A stretch of DNA of 64,000 bases from Diphasiastrum complanatum (lineage: Eukaryota > Streptophyta > Lycopodiopsida > Lycopodiales > Lycopodiaceae): positions 66,314,370 through 66,378,369 of the forward strand of contig CM055096.1 in NCBI GenBank assembly GCA_029204225.1, written 5' to 3'. Below, in pieces: positions 36,801-46,664 of this stretch (position 1 is the first letter of the stretch; every line of letters starts with the position of its first letter). Below the pieces are notes generated by a model. It did not search any database and was not told where the DNA came from. It saw only the letters and a list, made by a program, of their open reading frames with translations. The translations under genes were made by a program, and so were the position numbers.

Positions 36801-37955
36801 GCTCGACAGCGGGGGCAGGGGCCACAGCCGGGGCAGGTGGCTCCGGTTCCGGATTTCTCTGCCGAGCCTGTCGCTGCATCTTTGCAAATTCCGCCTCGAA
36901 CTTTTGATGCCTTTCGTTGTGCCGTCGGACATCTTCCTCGAGCTTCCTCCTAGCTTCGCCCTCGAGCTTTGATGATATGCGCTCCACCATCTCACGACGT
37001 CCTATTTCTCAAACTAACTCTCACAGCCTCTCACTGGCTCTCTCACAGCCTCTGAAAAAGCCTCTCACAATGGCCTTGTGAGTGCCTATTTAACACCACA
37101 AAGCAGTTGTTCATGATCCCTCCATGGCCTGCTCCCCCACAATGCCCATGTGCTACTGTACCTGCCCCCATGTGTAGCTCCCCCACGTGCTGCACTCAAA
37201 TTAGGCCCGTGGCCTGCTCCCCCACAGTGCCCATGTGACATTGTACCTGCCCCGATTTGTTGCCCATGTGACGTTGTACCTCCCAAAACCCTAAACCTAT
37301 CTCAGCACATAGGCCATGGTACTGTGTAGGTCTTGAACTTCCCTGTGTTGAATGACACTGTGGAGCATAAGTAATGAGTAAGTTGTTGAGGTTCATCCGG
37401 GGAGCGCATCATTTACCTGTATAGAGAGAGATAGCAAGGGCAAGAGACAAAGTTTTGGAGACTCAAAAAATATAAATTGTTGCTCTTTCGTGTCCGATTC
37501 TGCAAATATCAGACATGGGAGGCATTGGGGCAGTGGTTAGGTCTGTCGCAAATTTTTTTGAGTACCATTTTCCTATTTTTTAATAGGAGGGGGCAGGTGG
37601 GTGCCAAACACCCTCTGATAATTAATTCCGGGGGAGGGGCCACAAATTGTTTTTATTTCGCTTTGGGGATGTAGGATGCGGGACCCAGACGCTCGTTCGC
37701 GTCCGCGTCCGGCTTTTTTTTTTTTTAATTTTCTTAAAAAAAATTTAGACTTCAAAAAAAAAAATTTAAAATATGGACCAGGGGTGAGTCCGGACCCCGG
37801 ATGCGTCCGTTTTTTTTTTTTTTTTTTAGAGTTTTTTAGTAACAAAAAAAAAAAATTGGACGCGTCCAACCCAACGTCTGAGGGCCGAACGCATCCGAGT
37901 CCAGACGCCGGACGCTGGACGCGGGCATTCCGGCCCGGACCCTCATGTATATATG

Positions 37956-37986
<31 letters not shown>

Positions 37987-40900
37987 CTACATGAACTTAC
38001 ACAATTTTGAAGGCCAAAATGCACAATACATGAAAACATTGTTCCTTGCGTTTGGAAACAGGTAAATGAAGGCCAAAATGCACAATACATGAAAACATTG
38101 TTCCTTGCGTTTGGAAACAGGTAAATGTGTTCCCAGAAATTCCTTCTGTCCAAGAACATGGGGAACGTGTTCCCAAGGAATGCGAAGGAGTTCCCCGGTA
38201 ACTATGAATGCAATAGTATCATTAAGTCTTCTTAGAAAAAATTTTGGAGTGGATATGATGGAGGCATGTATTTAGGCAAGTCGAGATAAGAAGATTACTA
38301 AGATGCAGACAAGTAAAAACGAGAGTTTGTTAGGATGGAAAAACTAGTACAATCTCTGGTACGCTCTATGCAGTCACGTCCTTAACATGTTGCATCCAAT
38401 TCTACTCCACCAATTACAAATTGTAGTGCTATTAATTCCTTTCCTCCCTCTAATAAAGTTCCACTAGCCATGTCTTTGTGAATTTATTGCAGAGTCAAAA
38501 TTTGGGCAAACGGAGCACTTTTACATTTTATGTACAGCATTTTCTCTTCAATATGTAATTGGATTTACACATTTATGATTGTTCTATAATCATTACGATC
38601 CATTTCTTATCCAATTTTGACTCACTAGCAGTGAAGTTCTTGCCAAATCAAGCTTTTGGTCAAACTAGGAGTATTTTCTGTTCTGCATGAAGTTATTCAG
38701 ATGACCACTGGATCATCATAATCCATACCAAAAGACAAGTTCATGGCAGTTTATGGCTCTTCAATCCACCCATTCCAAATTACAATACTAGAAAGCCGAA
38801 CTTTCGTTACAGAGGAGAATATTTTGCTTTCTGCCGAAAATATTTTCAGCTGCTCTGTGGATCTTCATACTCCTTGTTGTCACACACATACATAGAAGTT
38901 AGAACCTTGCCAATCATTATCGAAGCTATACATCTTACGAAAGTCAAAGTTAAAATCTAGTCAACCAAAAACAAAAGCAATATCCTTCGTCTTTTTGAAA
39001 GACTTTTTTGGAGTCGTGTAGGATCCACAAACTCTTCATTTTCATATCAATCTATAGCATTTTACAAAACCTCAATGGTTTAAAATCAAAAGTTATTGCA
39101 TAGTCAACTTTGTAGGAAAATTTAGTTATCTTAGTCTTTGCTATTCTTTTCGAGCCTGCATCTTTATTATCCCATTACGTTTTATTTTTATTCTCCACTA
39201 GTGTGCTATCTAAGCAAAAAAGTTCTTCTGATATATCCCATCAACAATACATAGTAGAGTCCCTCTATAACTTGTGGTTGCAGCTTTTATTTTGATTAAA
39301 AATCAAATTCTAATTCCCACCAAACTTGCTGATGTGTTCAAGTTTTTGATCAGCAGGTGTTGTTGAGTGATGTAATATTTCCCTATCACTATGTTGATTC
39401 TTTTTCCCATCTATAGTACTTAAGGTATTCTTTTTCCCATCTATAGTACTTAAGGTAACTACTGAGGGATAGAGATCAATGCCATCAAATGGTCCTCACC
39501 ATACTTACACATAATCCCATTAAAGGAACAGCCTTGGTGCTCCTTCAGCTTTTTGATGAGTGGTTGTCACCACTACTTCCAGCTCTTGAAACATTCATGC
39601 CATGTACACAAACGTCTTCCACTGCTGATAGTTTTTTGCACTAAAAGGCACAATAATGACATTGGGATCGGAGGATGATCGCAATAGACTGGAGGATGAA
39701 AGCAATAGACCGCAAATTGATATCTCAATACAACGGTCACTGAAAATGACGCACAATTTATTTATTCATCAAGTGATGCACAGAAAGTCAAGTTAGCAAG
39801 TCTCATTTCAGATAGGCAGCAGAGCCTCTACTTGGTAGCAGCAATTAGATGCACTAGGCCAAAGCATTCTACTACTTGGGGTTGGCAAGCTTCTCAGTAG
39901 CTTATCTATTTTACTTGTGAGGGATCCACAACAGCACATATCAATCTGAGATGGTAGGGGATCATCTTACATGTCATAGCCTACTAGATAAGATCAAATT
40001 TCAGGAAACGTGCACACATGTGTAGAGACACACGGATAACACACATTGAAAGAATTTAATTAGGTTACACAGATTTTTGGGTGCTGTGGCAATTTAGGAG
40101 GTAAATCTTGAGGTACCCATGCCCTACCAAGGGGCCACAAGACAATTCAGATGAGGTTATTGTTTACCTAGCCTCAAAGACTATGAGTGGGCCAGATCAG
40201 CCTTGTTCTCTTCAGACAATTGATCAGAGAACATATCTTAGGGTGACGAGTCACTTAACTTAGTTTGCTAAGCCTAAGCGTAAGGTCAGCAGCATAGTTG
40301 CGGAGATCATCATTCTGTTACGGTTCTACATTAATTGATCTGTATGTTTACATCCTCTTCTTATTCTCTCAATGTTCATTGTAAGTTCTGATCATAGTTA
40401 TGGGACGATACAAACAACCTTGGAAAAAATTCCCATAGTCATTTTCACATCATACACCCTAGAACAAAATAGGTGACTATCTTCAACTTTGTAAACTGTC
40501 ATCTCTCAAGTCATGCTTCCAGATGACAAAATAGTAATTTAACATCAGGTAGTTTTCACTGCAGAAACCATCTTCAAAAGCATACAAATTGATACAACCA
40601 CAAATCAATGTAATGCACACTGTTTGCATCGCTCACCTTCATGAGCTTTCGAAGAATTGGAATTTTTTTCCAGTTCCTGCGGCTTTGCTTTACCAAGTTA
40701 TGAAGCAGTTGCAAGCCTGATACAACCATGTTACATGAACACTGCTTTTAGGAAAAACTACACACAGTATATGCGGCACAATCAGAAAAATGCATAAATG
40801 AAAGCTAAAACATTTGTAAAATCATATCACCAAATCGAATGGATCTGGACAGGTTGATACAACAAGCATGACCACCTACATAATTTATGTATGAAAGCAT

Positions 40901-43900
40901 TAAAAAGGTCAAATTTTCACACGTGCTGATCATAGATAGAGTTGCCAAGTAGGCTGATTATAGAAAAAATTGCTAAATAAAGTTTTACAAAACTCTAGTC
41001 ACTTCAATACCATTTTTGTGTAATATATCTGACAAGACACTCCGAGATGATGTCTTCAGCACAGCATCAAGAAGTAAAGAAAGATCTCGTACACTGCAAA
41101 ATTTCTCAAACACCAAACTTTTATTTAGGTTCAAGAAATAAAGAAAGCCCGTGAATTAGGATGGAGAAATTTTCCTCTTCACAGATGCTTATACAAGCAC
41201 ATTCATCTATACATTCCATGCTAAAGAGACATCATATAAGGGATAACTGTGCTAGACGTGAACAATCAGCATATCAACCCAAAGTGTCCATTTGTATATT
41301 AGTATCATATCACCTCCAAGATGGTCCGCCCTGAATTGTATCTCCCGAGGCAGTTGACAGCACAAGCAGCCTCATGTAATGTTTTGCCACATCCTAGATC
41401 ATAGAGAGCAGAAACAAGAACTTAAATTTTTATGAAAAGGGCTACTTGTGAGTCTCATTTTCACCTACAAAAAATATATACTATCTTGCATGAAACAAAA
41501 TAAGGACAACATGACTAGGCTAAGAAATATATACCTCCTAAGACAAGTACCTTGCACTGTATTAGTGGTACAAAAAATAAGATCTTCATTTGCTTAAGCC
41601 TCATACAACCTTATTAAACATTATACGTAGAGAGAGTCATGATGAGTAGGTAGCATAAATGAAATAGCAAAACAAAAACTCACAATGGTCATGGCACCTC
41701 CTTACAATCCCCAAAAGTCACACCTAAATATTAGCTCAAAAAACTTCCGTTGCTTCTAGTTTCATTTTTTCCAACATGATTGACCTAATCTCCCATAAAG
41801 TTTTGTCCAATGTTGCTTCAACCTGATTTGCTATTTGTTAGTCATCCGTTTCTTGCAAAGGGAGAGAACGGAGAAAGTCTGAACCCTACTCTATTCTATG
41901 AGACTGACCATATCAACATACTCCAATATCTTCAAGGAAAAATTGCAAGTGTAGAAGAAAATTCAACAAAGACAAATTTCACATTATCATGATATAAAAT
42001 CTCTCGTGTTCCTATCTTTGCAGATAATGCTTAAAGCTTACAATACTCTGAAATCCTGAAGCCAAAATTAGTAAGCTATCAATAAGCCGTGGAGAGTGTC
42101 TATATTGGCCACCAAGTTTTGCTCCAACTGTCAGAATGAACATTTAAGATAAATTTTCTTCAGTAAAGTTCAAGTGGTAGGAAAACCGTTGCTACATATT
42201 CTTTCTCATTGTTGTTGATTAGAAAGTCGGTTATGAGGATAAGGTCGTCTTCAACTACTCAACAAAAAGTTTCTAGTAGTAATAAACATAGGATGGTTAT
42301 CTTGATTTACTTCCTTTTCGATTCACTTTCATTTCCTGGCATCCTGCAAACATGTCATGCTTTTACACTGATAAAAAATAGAACATAAATAAACAAGAAC
42401 TTTCCTTTTCTTACCTTTCGCTTCTCTAAGCCACCATGAGCATCCAGTAATGCATCCAATTTTCTTTCAACTGAACAGACAAGAACAACACAGGCTAAAA
42501 CCACATTCAGAAAGGGTTACAAATGAACTGGAAGTTTTTCTGATCTTAGGAAGAACTGTTACATATTGAATAACCTTCAAAGTCTAATAAATTACCTTCA
42601 CTGGGCAGGATTGATCTAGATGGTCGGCCCCAATCTTGTCGTCCTACATTGGCTTCCAGAAATAGCCCTTTTGTTCCAGGATTTTTCCTCACAAATGTAC
42701 TGTCCTTAGGACGCTTTGATTGAGAGGAGTTCTTAAGAGAGTTATCTAAATCATCAGGCTTTGTGCCAAAAGATCGTTTCCGCTTTAACCTACCAGCTCG
42801 AGCCATTTTTGGTTCCCATGAAGCAGCTTCAGATGCCCCACGAAACTTCCTTGCAGAAACCACTGACTTTTCTTCAAAATTTACAGCCTCCTCTTCACTT
42901 TCTTCCTCCAGCATAACTGGCTCTGGATCTTCTTCATCATCTGAGTCACTCTCTGCTATTGAGTTTGGATCCAGTGGTTGACCACCAATGTATCCTCGAC
43001 ACAGAGAAGATCCACAATGACACTTTTTTGCTGCTGCACCATAAACTGGCTCATAGTGATAATCAAACGTTATTTCTTCACCCTGCCCCAAAGAAATCAG
43101 CAAAACATTATCATAAGAAGTCTGCAGCTACTATCCTGGGTACAGCTAAACAAACAAAAATTGTCATGTTTTCAAAAATCAACATTACTTGTGCAAACTA
43201 AAACCCCTGTCTTGTTACTTCTTCAACATCTTATCATCCTAGCATAATCTGGGTATTGTAGCACACTCTAAATAAGGTATGAAGGAAAAAATGCCATACA
43301 TCCAAAACATTATTACCCACCAAAATTTCGAATGGGATTGTGGAGACACAAAGAAAGCAAACTGGACCAACCTAAAAATAAGCTTAGAAGATATGTGATA
43401 AGAATAAATCTGAAGAGGTAAGGTCAAGGGGTCAACAAACTTTGGCTTCAACTTCATATTAAAGACAGCTTAGCTCAAAATTCAAAAAGATTCACAAAAA
43501 GGTGCCAGATTCCACCTTCTCTGGACCATTATGAGAATTAAAGCTGCAATCCATGATGGGACTTGATCCAAATCATTCTATGAATGAAAGGCAAGTTGAT
43601 AGCATCTTGTTTATTCTCCGTCTGATCTTATGGTAGCATGATGCTGGGGATATAATCAGAAGAGATTTTTGAAATATAAGACTTTAACTTTTGAGACAAT
43701 GAGCCCATGCTTACAAGTACCATGGCCACTCAACATCTCAAGGTAGCTTCCACTAGGAAGAACAATCCATATTACTGACAACTTTTTGGCTCAAAAAGAG
43801 CTACTTAGCTACCACTTCTGTCTAATTTCTTGATACATAGACAATTATCAATATTTGATTGGACTGTTTCACGACCTCTGGTAAATGTTTGAGAATCTTA

Positions 43901-45052
43901 TCTGATTCACGAGATATATAAATGTCTCTCTTTCCCAGTGTTTCCTTTCAAGTATTTACCTACTGCACTAAAACAAAGAATAAAAAAAGCAGTTAAAGGC
44001 TGGATTGATACAAGTATTTGAAGAGTCAGAAGAGTCATGAATGCATTTTGTGACCATAAGTTTAACACTGTTCTAACTCGAAGCCTGCTCATTGGGTATT
44101 TGAGTGAATAAGGTAAAAGAAGGATCTGGCATAAATGCTTCACAAACACAAAATCTCTAAAGATTTTACTATTTTCTTCTTCAAATTTGCCTTTTGTATT
44201 GATTAGTGATGAGCTGGACAGAATCTGCCACTTTAGAGCAATTACCGAAATGAAACAGCTTTCATCATTGTGACGAGCTTTAGAACCCTGGACTCTGTTC
44301 TCCCAGTCAAAAGTCTCTGAACCTTTTGACCAGGGGCAAGCCAGCCAACTTGAAAGGACATGAAAATTACAAAATGTAACTGAACATCCTTTACATCATA
44401 CTAGATTCATGGTCTCTTTGAAATGACATGGTACAGAAATCCACCATCCAACCTAGAAAACACTTAACCAAGTCTAATCCCACCAGTTGCTAACCATCCA
44501 GCATAAAACTAAATACCTAACAAATATCCTTTCTAGTTGAAAATGAGAAAGCTGGATGCATGCAACAATCTGTTCCAAGAATGACAAAGGTTCTCAAAAT
44601 TTCTTTTACTTAGAATATATAAATAGCATGTATGTGCTCATGTCCATCATGCAGCCAAAACTTGTCAATCACCCTCTGTACTTTGAAAGAATCTGAATAG
44701 GACTACGTACCTGTACAAGATCTCTAATCGCAAAAAGGCCAATACATATCTCCCCATTGACCCACCACTGTATTTAGAAGGCAGAAAAATACCACAAAGT
44801 TATCAGATACTCAGACTCAGAATGAGTTATATTTAAAGAAACTTAATACCACATTTGAAGTAGATTATTCATCTGATTATTTGCATTTCCAAATTTTCCT
44901 CATCTTTTCATTCATTATGTCTTGTGCCTTTATCAATCACAAAATCACTAACGGAGAAGCAATCACTTTGTTACCTTTTCCGTCTGACAATTAGGCTCGC
45001 AGCTGTGATTGATGAACCGTCCCAAATTTCCTTTGGCATATGCATCGATAAC
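27948..45052 (-). CDS. ASHH2: ASHH2/SDG8/EFS-type histone H3K36 methyltransferase, C-terminal half (ten exons)
   Basis: Ten exons, coding order: 45,052-44,975; 44,767-44,711; 43,082-42,596; 42,470-42,415; 41,393-41,314; 41,093-41,011; 40,716-40,637; 30,865-30,786; 30,562-30,517; 29,658-29,522; with the last exon 29,439-27,948 making eleven segments if the tail is counted. All introns are GT-AG and phases agree. The product has the SET core [12 protein letters not shown], the GEEITFDY motif, post-SET Cys residues ([14 protein letters not shown]), an acidic linker, the ASHH2-specific block ([57 protein letters not shown]) and the tail motif [14 protein letters not shown]2 proteins place H3K36me2/3 during transcription elongation and control flowering and branching genes. 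CW, AWS and the first half of SET are not in reach, so the annotation is 5'-partial. Intron 7 is 9.77 kb and holds a hAT transposon. Confidence 0.9.
29522..29658 (-). CDS. ASHH2: ASHH2 exon: [14 protein letters not shown]
   Basis: 137 bases, phase 0 to 2, [20 protein letters not shown] followed by a Ser/Gln-rich stretch. The motif I-A-R-x-F-x-x-[RK]-W matches the ASHH2 block just before the disordered tail. Donor gtaagt. The next exon most likely begins at 29,439 (acceptor ttggcag), which keeps the frame; an alternative acceptor at 29,460 would not. Confidence 0.87.
29728..30516 (-). repeat. ASHH2 intron with (TG)n(AG)n microsatellite at 30,431-30,512
   Basis: The plus strand shows roughly twenty tg and sixteen ag dinucleotides in a row, ending at actgacctc, which is the complement of the exon-intron boundary. 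No other feature is seen in this intron. Confidence 0.9.
30517..30562 (-). CDS. ASHH2: ASHH2 exon: [15 protein letters not shown]
   Basis: A 46-base exon, phase 2 to 0. Its donor gtcagt is followed within a few bases by a long (CT)n(CA)n microsatellite on the coding strand (30,431-30,512). Confidence 0.87.
30786..30865 (-). CDS. ASHH2: ASHH2 exon: [12 protein letters not shown]
   Basis: Eighty bases, phase 0 to 2, [20 protein letters not shown] then SRPGME. The split codon with the next exon gives PGMESF, as in ASHH2 homologues. Acceptor atgcag; the donor gtcttt is weak but is fixed by protein continuity. Confidence 0.87.
30866..33290. other. First part of the 9.8 kb ASHH2 intron
   Basis: No coding sequence is recognised. 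It contains two adjacent perfect hairpins at 31,438-31,461 and 31,467-31,490 (10 bp arms, 4 base loops) and a 103 bp tandem duplication at 32,971-33,178 (unit starting 'aagggaaga.tgtgca'), a little over 100 bp before the hAT transposon. Confidence 0.7.
33291..33440. repeat. hAT left terminal and subterminal repeats
   Basis: After the terminal repeat come at least six copies of motifs of the type ggacgcgtc or gcatccgcgtccg (33,323-33,440) in both orientations. Such clustered subterminal motifs are transposase-binding sites in other hAT elements; here that role is inferred. Confidence 0.75.
33500..33850. repeat. (GA)n and (TG)n microsatellites in the hAT 5' region
   Basis: Long runs of ga at 33,511-33,566 and 33,742-33,761, tg at 33,617-33,690 and 33,782-33,830, and ag at 33,830-33,850. 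A (TTTAGGG)2-like word lies at 33,700-33,716. They fall just before the transposase start codon and would be in its leader. Confidence 0.85.
33886..36361 (+). pseudogene. hAT transposase (BED finger, DUF659, hAT C-terminal dimerisation), slightly broken
   Basis: The ATG at 33,886 gives a BED-type finger: [20 protein letters not shown] then LGGLHV. A Pro/Ser/Thr-rich linker follows, with a frame change near 34,100-34,200. A one-base shift near 34,545 leads into DUF659 ([20 protein letters not shown]), a donor at 34,785, then [33 protein letters not shown] from 34,915, a donor at 35,139, the middle domain from 35,231 ([17 protein letters not shown]), [16 protein letters not shown] near 35,665, and the dimerisation domain [20 protein letters not shown] (to 36,090) and [19 protein letters not shown] (36,190 on), ending at a donor at 36,361. 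The frame conflicts make it probably inactive, though the order and introns are intact. Confidence 0.8.
36662..36990 (-). pseudogene. Second ORF of the hAT element: short coiled-coil protein
   Basis: On the minus strand an ATG at 36,990 opens 68 codons: a charged helix ([20 protein letters not shown]) followed by an acidic Pro/Ala-rich tail. After TAG the same frame continues through another stop to about 36,662 with [19 protein letters not shown], again coiled-coil. It converges on the transposase. No family is recognised; it may be an accessory protein of the element or a captured host fragment. Confidence 0.5.
37080..37420. repeat. Tandem repeat of 85 bp in the hAT 3' region
   Basis: The unit 'ggcctgctcccccaca.tgcc' occurs at 37,126 and 37,211 and is followed by diverged partial copies (gcccatgtgac.ttgtacc). 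It is non-coding. Confidence 0.6.
37670..37945. repeat. hAT right subterminal motif array and terminal repeat
   Basis: Contains gcgtccgcgtccgg (37,697), cggatgcgtccg (37,798), tggacgcgtccaa (37,857) and a run of cgcatccgag, gacgccggacgctggacgcg before the terminal repeat. These are the same motifs as at the left end, in inverted arrangement. T and A homopolymers interrupt the array. Confidence 0.75.
37946..40636. other. Second part of the 9.8 kb ASHH2 intron
   Basis: No coding sequence is recognised. An (AG)n run at 37,959-37,986 borders the hAT element. A 59 bp tandem duplication ('gaaggccaaaatgcacaata' unit) occupies 38,009-38,126, and a 30 bp one ('attctttttcccatctatag' unit) 39,397-39,456. 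Confidence 0.75.
40637..40716 (-). CDS. ASHH2: ASHH2 exon: [10 protein letters not shown]
   Basis: Eighty bases, phase 1 to 0, [20 protein letters not shown] then ILRKLMK. Acceptor tatcag, donor gtgagc. The next intron runs 9.77 kb to 30,866 and contains the hAT transposon. Confidence 0.9.
41011..41093 (-). CDS. ASHH2: ASHH2 exon: [13 protein letters not shown]
   Basis: Eighty-three bases, phase 2 to 1: [20 protein letters not shown] then LSDILHKN. The acceptor is ttgcag and the donor gtattg. It belongs to the conserved armadillo/TFIIS-N-like helical block. Confidence 0.87.
41314..41393 (-). CDS. ASHH2: ASHH2 exon: [13 protein letters not shown]
   Basis: Eighty bases, phase 0 to 2, [18 protein letters not shown] followed by TIQGGPSW. 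It joins the preceding KRK exactly where ASHH2 proteins have K-R-[KR]-D. Acceptor ctag, donor gtgata. Confidence 0.85.
42415..42470 (-). CDS. ASHH2: ASHH2 exon: [13 protein letters not shown] helix
   Basis: Fifty-six bases, phase 1 to 0, [19 protein letters not shown]. The motif LLDA.GG is a hallmark of plant ASHH2 C-termini. Acceptor gttcag, donor gtaaga. Confidence 0.88.
42596..43082 (-). CDS. ASHH2: ASHH2 exon: end of SET, post-SET and acidic linker
   Basis: Begins [20 protein letters not shown] with the catalytic-tyrosine-bearing FDY motif, then the post-SET zinc ligands [10 protein letters not shown]. The following 115 residues are low complexity: an acidic run ([21 protein letters not shown]) and a basic Ser-rich part ([12 protein letters not shown]). 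It ends in codon phase 1 at ..SEG with donor gtaatt. Confidence 0.92.
43083..44974. other. ASHH2 introns between SET exons
   Basis: AT-rich intron sequence flanking the exon at 44,711-44,767. No repeat or additional coding sequence was recognised. Confidence 0.7.
44711..44767 (-). CDS. ASHH2: ASHH2 exon: SET domain middle
   Basis: Nineteen codons, [19 protein letters not shown], phase 0 on both sides, with acceptor atacag and donor gtacgt. It continues the SET fold between the NHSC and the FDY motifs. Confidence 0.9.
44975..45052 (-). CDS. ASHH2: ASHH2 exon: SET domain, cofactor and substrate site
   Basis: Twenty-six codons, phase 0 at both ends, beginning [20 protein letters not shown]. 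The NHSC motif forms part of the S-adenosylmethionine pocket and pseudoknot of SET domains. The acceptor is ttcag and the donor gtaaca. The exon that should precede it, ending in the HFYFM-type SET motif, was looked for up to 46.3 kb and not found. Confidence 0.92.
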
Positions 45053-46264
45053 CTGAACAAAAATCAGTCAGTACAGATTCTAGTTCCCATGATCCATTGA
45101 CGATTTTCTTCACTTTCATAAAAAAGAAAAGTGTGAACTGAAAATTGAAATGAGAAAGATAAGGCAACAATGAAGAGTAGGGTAACAGAGTCCCTAGAAA
45201 GATTTGGAGAAAAAATTCTGAATCATTTTAACACCATAGAGATCGTTAAAGTTACTACCAGTCTTTCTGGATAAAATCCACATATAGAGATGTACAGAGT
45301 CTGTTGTCCTGCCCATTAGTTAAAGGTAGGCTCAGATACTAGGTAGAGACATGGTCAGCCTATCTAACCTTGCTGCCAACACAGCTATCCATGAAGACAA
45401 GCTGAAACATCATATTTGATACCTTCGGTATGATCTTGAGCTGCCTCTTAAAAGCCCGATGGCAAGAGTCTTTTGCCAGAGCACTAGTAAGGTCCCTTAG
45501 CCATATTTAGGAAATTTAAAAGACAACTAATCTTTCTTTCTTTCTAGTATTCCCTCGAGGCTCGCTCCCATGTGATGACACTTCCTTTTCCTTGTGTTCA
45601 TGTGGCAATCCAACCAAAATTTACACGTACAGTACCATAAATCTTTTTGCAAATAACACAACAAACGAATTATGTTGTAACTTGCAATCACCTTCACATG
45701 CATGCAAGTTGTACACTCAATAATCAGTGCAAAGACAATAAAAGTTCATGCAAAGCCATGCACACACATGCATGACTGCATGCATGGCAGGAAGGAGGAA
45801 GAGAGGAAAGAAGAGGATAAAAAGAGAGAAGGATTCACAGGGAAGAAAATCCACAACGAGGAGCAAGGGAAAAGAATAAGAGAGAGGAAAGGAAGATCCT
45901 AGAGAGAGGACAGAGGAAGCAAAAAAGATTCCAATGATGGAAAATGATGCGTACCGTCGAGAATACAAAGAAGAAGTGTGAAGAGTATGGAAGGTGCAAA
46001 GGAACACGTGTGTGGATTGCACATTAGAACAGGGTATTGGGCCTCAAAATAGGTTATTAAGGAAATATAGAGTATTATAGTGGTTTTTACTTATATATAG
46101 TGGGAATCGAGTGGCTACCTATCATATACTAAAGGGGTAAATTATTGTGCTTAACTCTCCCATACTATCAAAAAGATATTGTCCTCAATATCTTCTAGTC
46201 ATTTCCATGTAATTTGGGTCCTATGGACAGTTTTTTTTATACCAAGGAATGTAATTCTTCATGG
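45053..46264. other. Sequence upstream of the first visible ASHH2 exon
   Basis: If the gene is complete this is intron. No SET, AWS or CW coding sequence was found on the minus strand. A GA-rich stretch at 45,790-45,930 and short catgca repeats near 45,700-45,790 are the only visible structure. Confidence 0.5.
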
Positions 46265-46277
46265 TATTCAAGATTGA

Positions 46278-46660
46278 TTACCGTTCTTCATCGAATTGTA
46301 CAATCATATGTTGCTTCACAATAGCTGAAACTGAGAGTGAGTTCTTGATTTCTAGCACATAAAGCACATCCTTTATGTCTCCAATCTTTCCTGAAGGTAG
46401 TTGAAGCTGTACTTTTCCAACTCCCTTTATATCATACGTGTAATTATCTCCCAACTTCACATTGGATCCATCATCTAGTTCTTGAAAACTAGATAACCAA
46501 TCTCGCCTAGGTGTCATATGTTTCGATGCACCTGAATCAATAAACCAACACTCCTCTTCCACTGAGAAGTCACCTAAAGATATTGATGCCGAAAACAACT
46601 CATAATCATCAAGATCCAAAGCACTTATCTTTGTGATATCATCTGCGTTTCTGGCAAGAA
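46278..46660 (-). pseudogene. Copia-D protease and start of GAG-pre-integrase
   Basis: The frame from 46,619 reads DYELFSASISLGDFSVEEEC then WFIDSGASKHMTPRRDW, the Copia aspartic protease motif, and continues to KNSLSVSAIVKQHMIVQF. It ends near 46,265, where recognisable element sequence stops. Confidence 0.8.
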
Positions 46661-46664
46661 AAAT

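Larger units (their letters stand above)
33291..37945 (+). mobile_element. hAT-superfamily DNA transposon inside an ASHH2 intron
   Basis: The left end reads catgagggtctgggccgga and the right end, read on the other strand, catgagggtccgggccgga: a terminal inverted repeat differing at one base. Both ends carry arrays of GGACGCGTCC-like motifs. The interior encodes a BED zinc finger, DUF659 and hAT dimerisation domain. The expected 8 bp target duplication is not obvious; candidates beside the repeat are tatacaga and tatatatg, which match poorly, so the site is old or the exact ends are off by a few bases. Confidence 0.85.
40717..42595. other. ASHH2 introns between exons 40.7 and 42.6 kb
   Basis: Intronic sequence between the small exons listed separately; no other feature recognised. 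An open stretch at 42,045-42,128 on the minus strand looks exon-like but does not fit the reading phase. Confidence 0.6.

Noticed and set aside
36660-37000. Plus-strand Ser/Ala-rich frames in the hAT 3' region
   Set aside because: They are antisense to the more protein-like coiled-coil frame and include no recognisable domain.
42045-42128. Exon-like stretch ([20 protein letters not shown]) with splice-like borders in the ASHH2 region
   Set aside because: It does not fit the reading phase between the exons at 42,415 and 41,393, which join directly and match the family.
45360-45500. Minus-strand open stretch considered as the missing ASHH2 SET or AWS exon
   Set aside because: The residues do not resemble SET, AWS or CW sequences and there is no good splice acceptor in phase.
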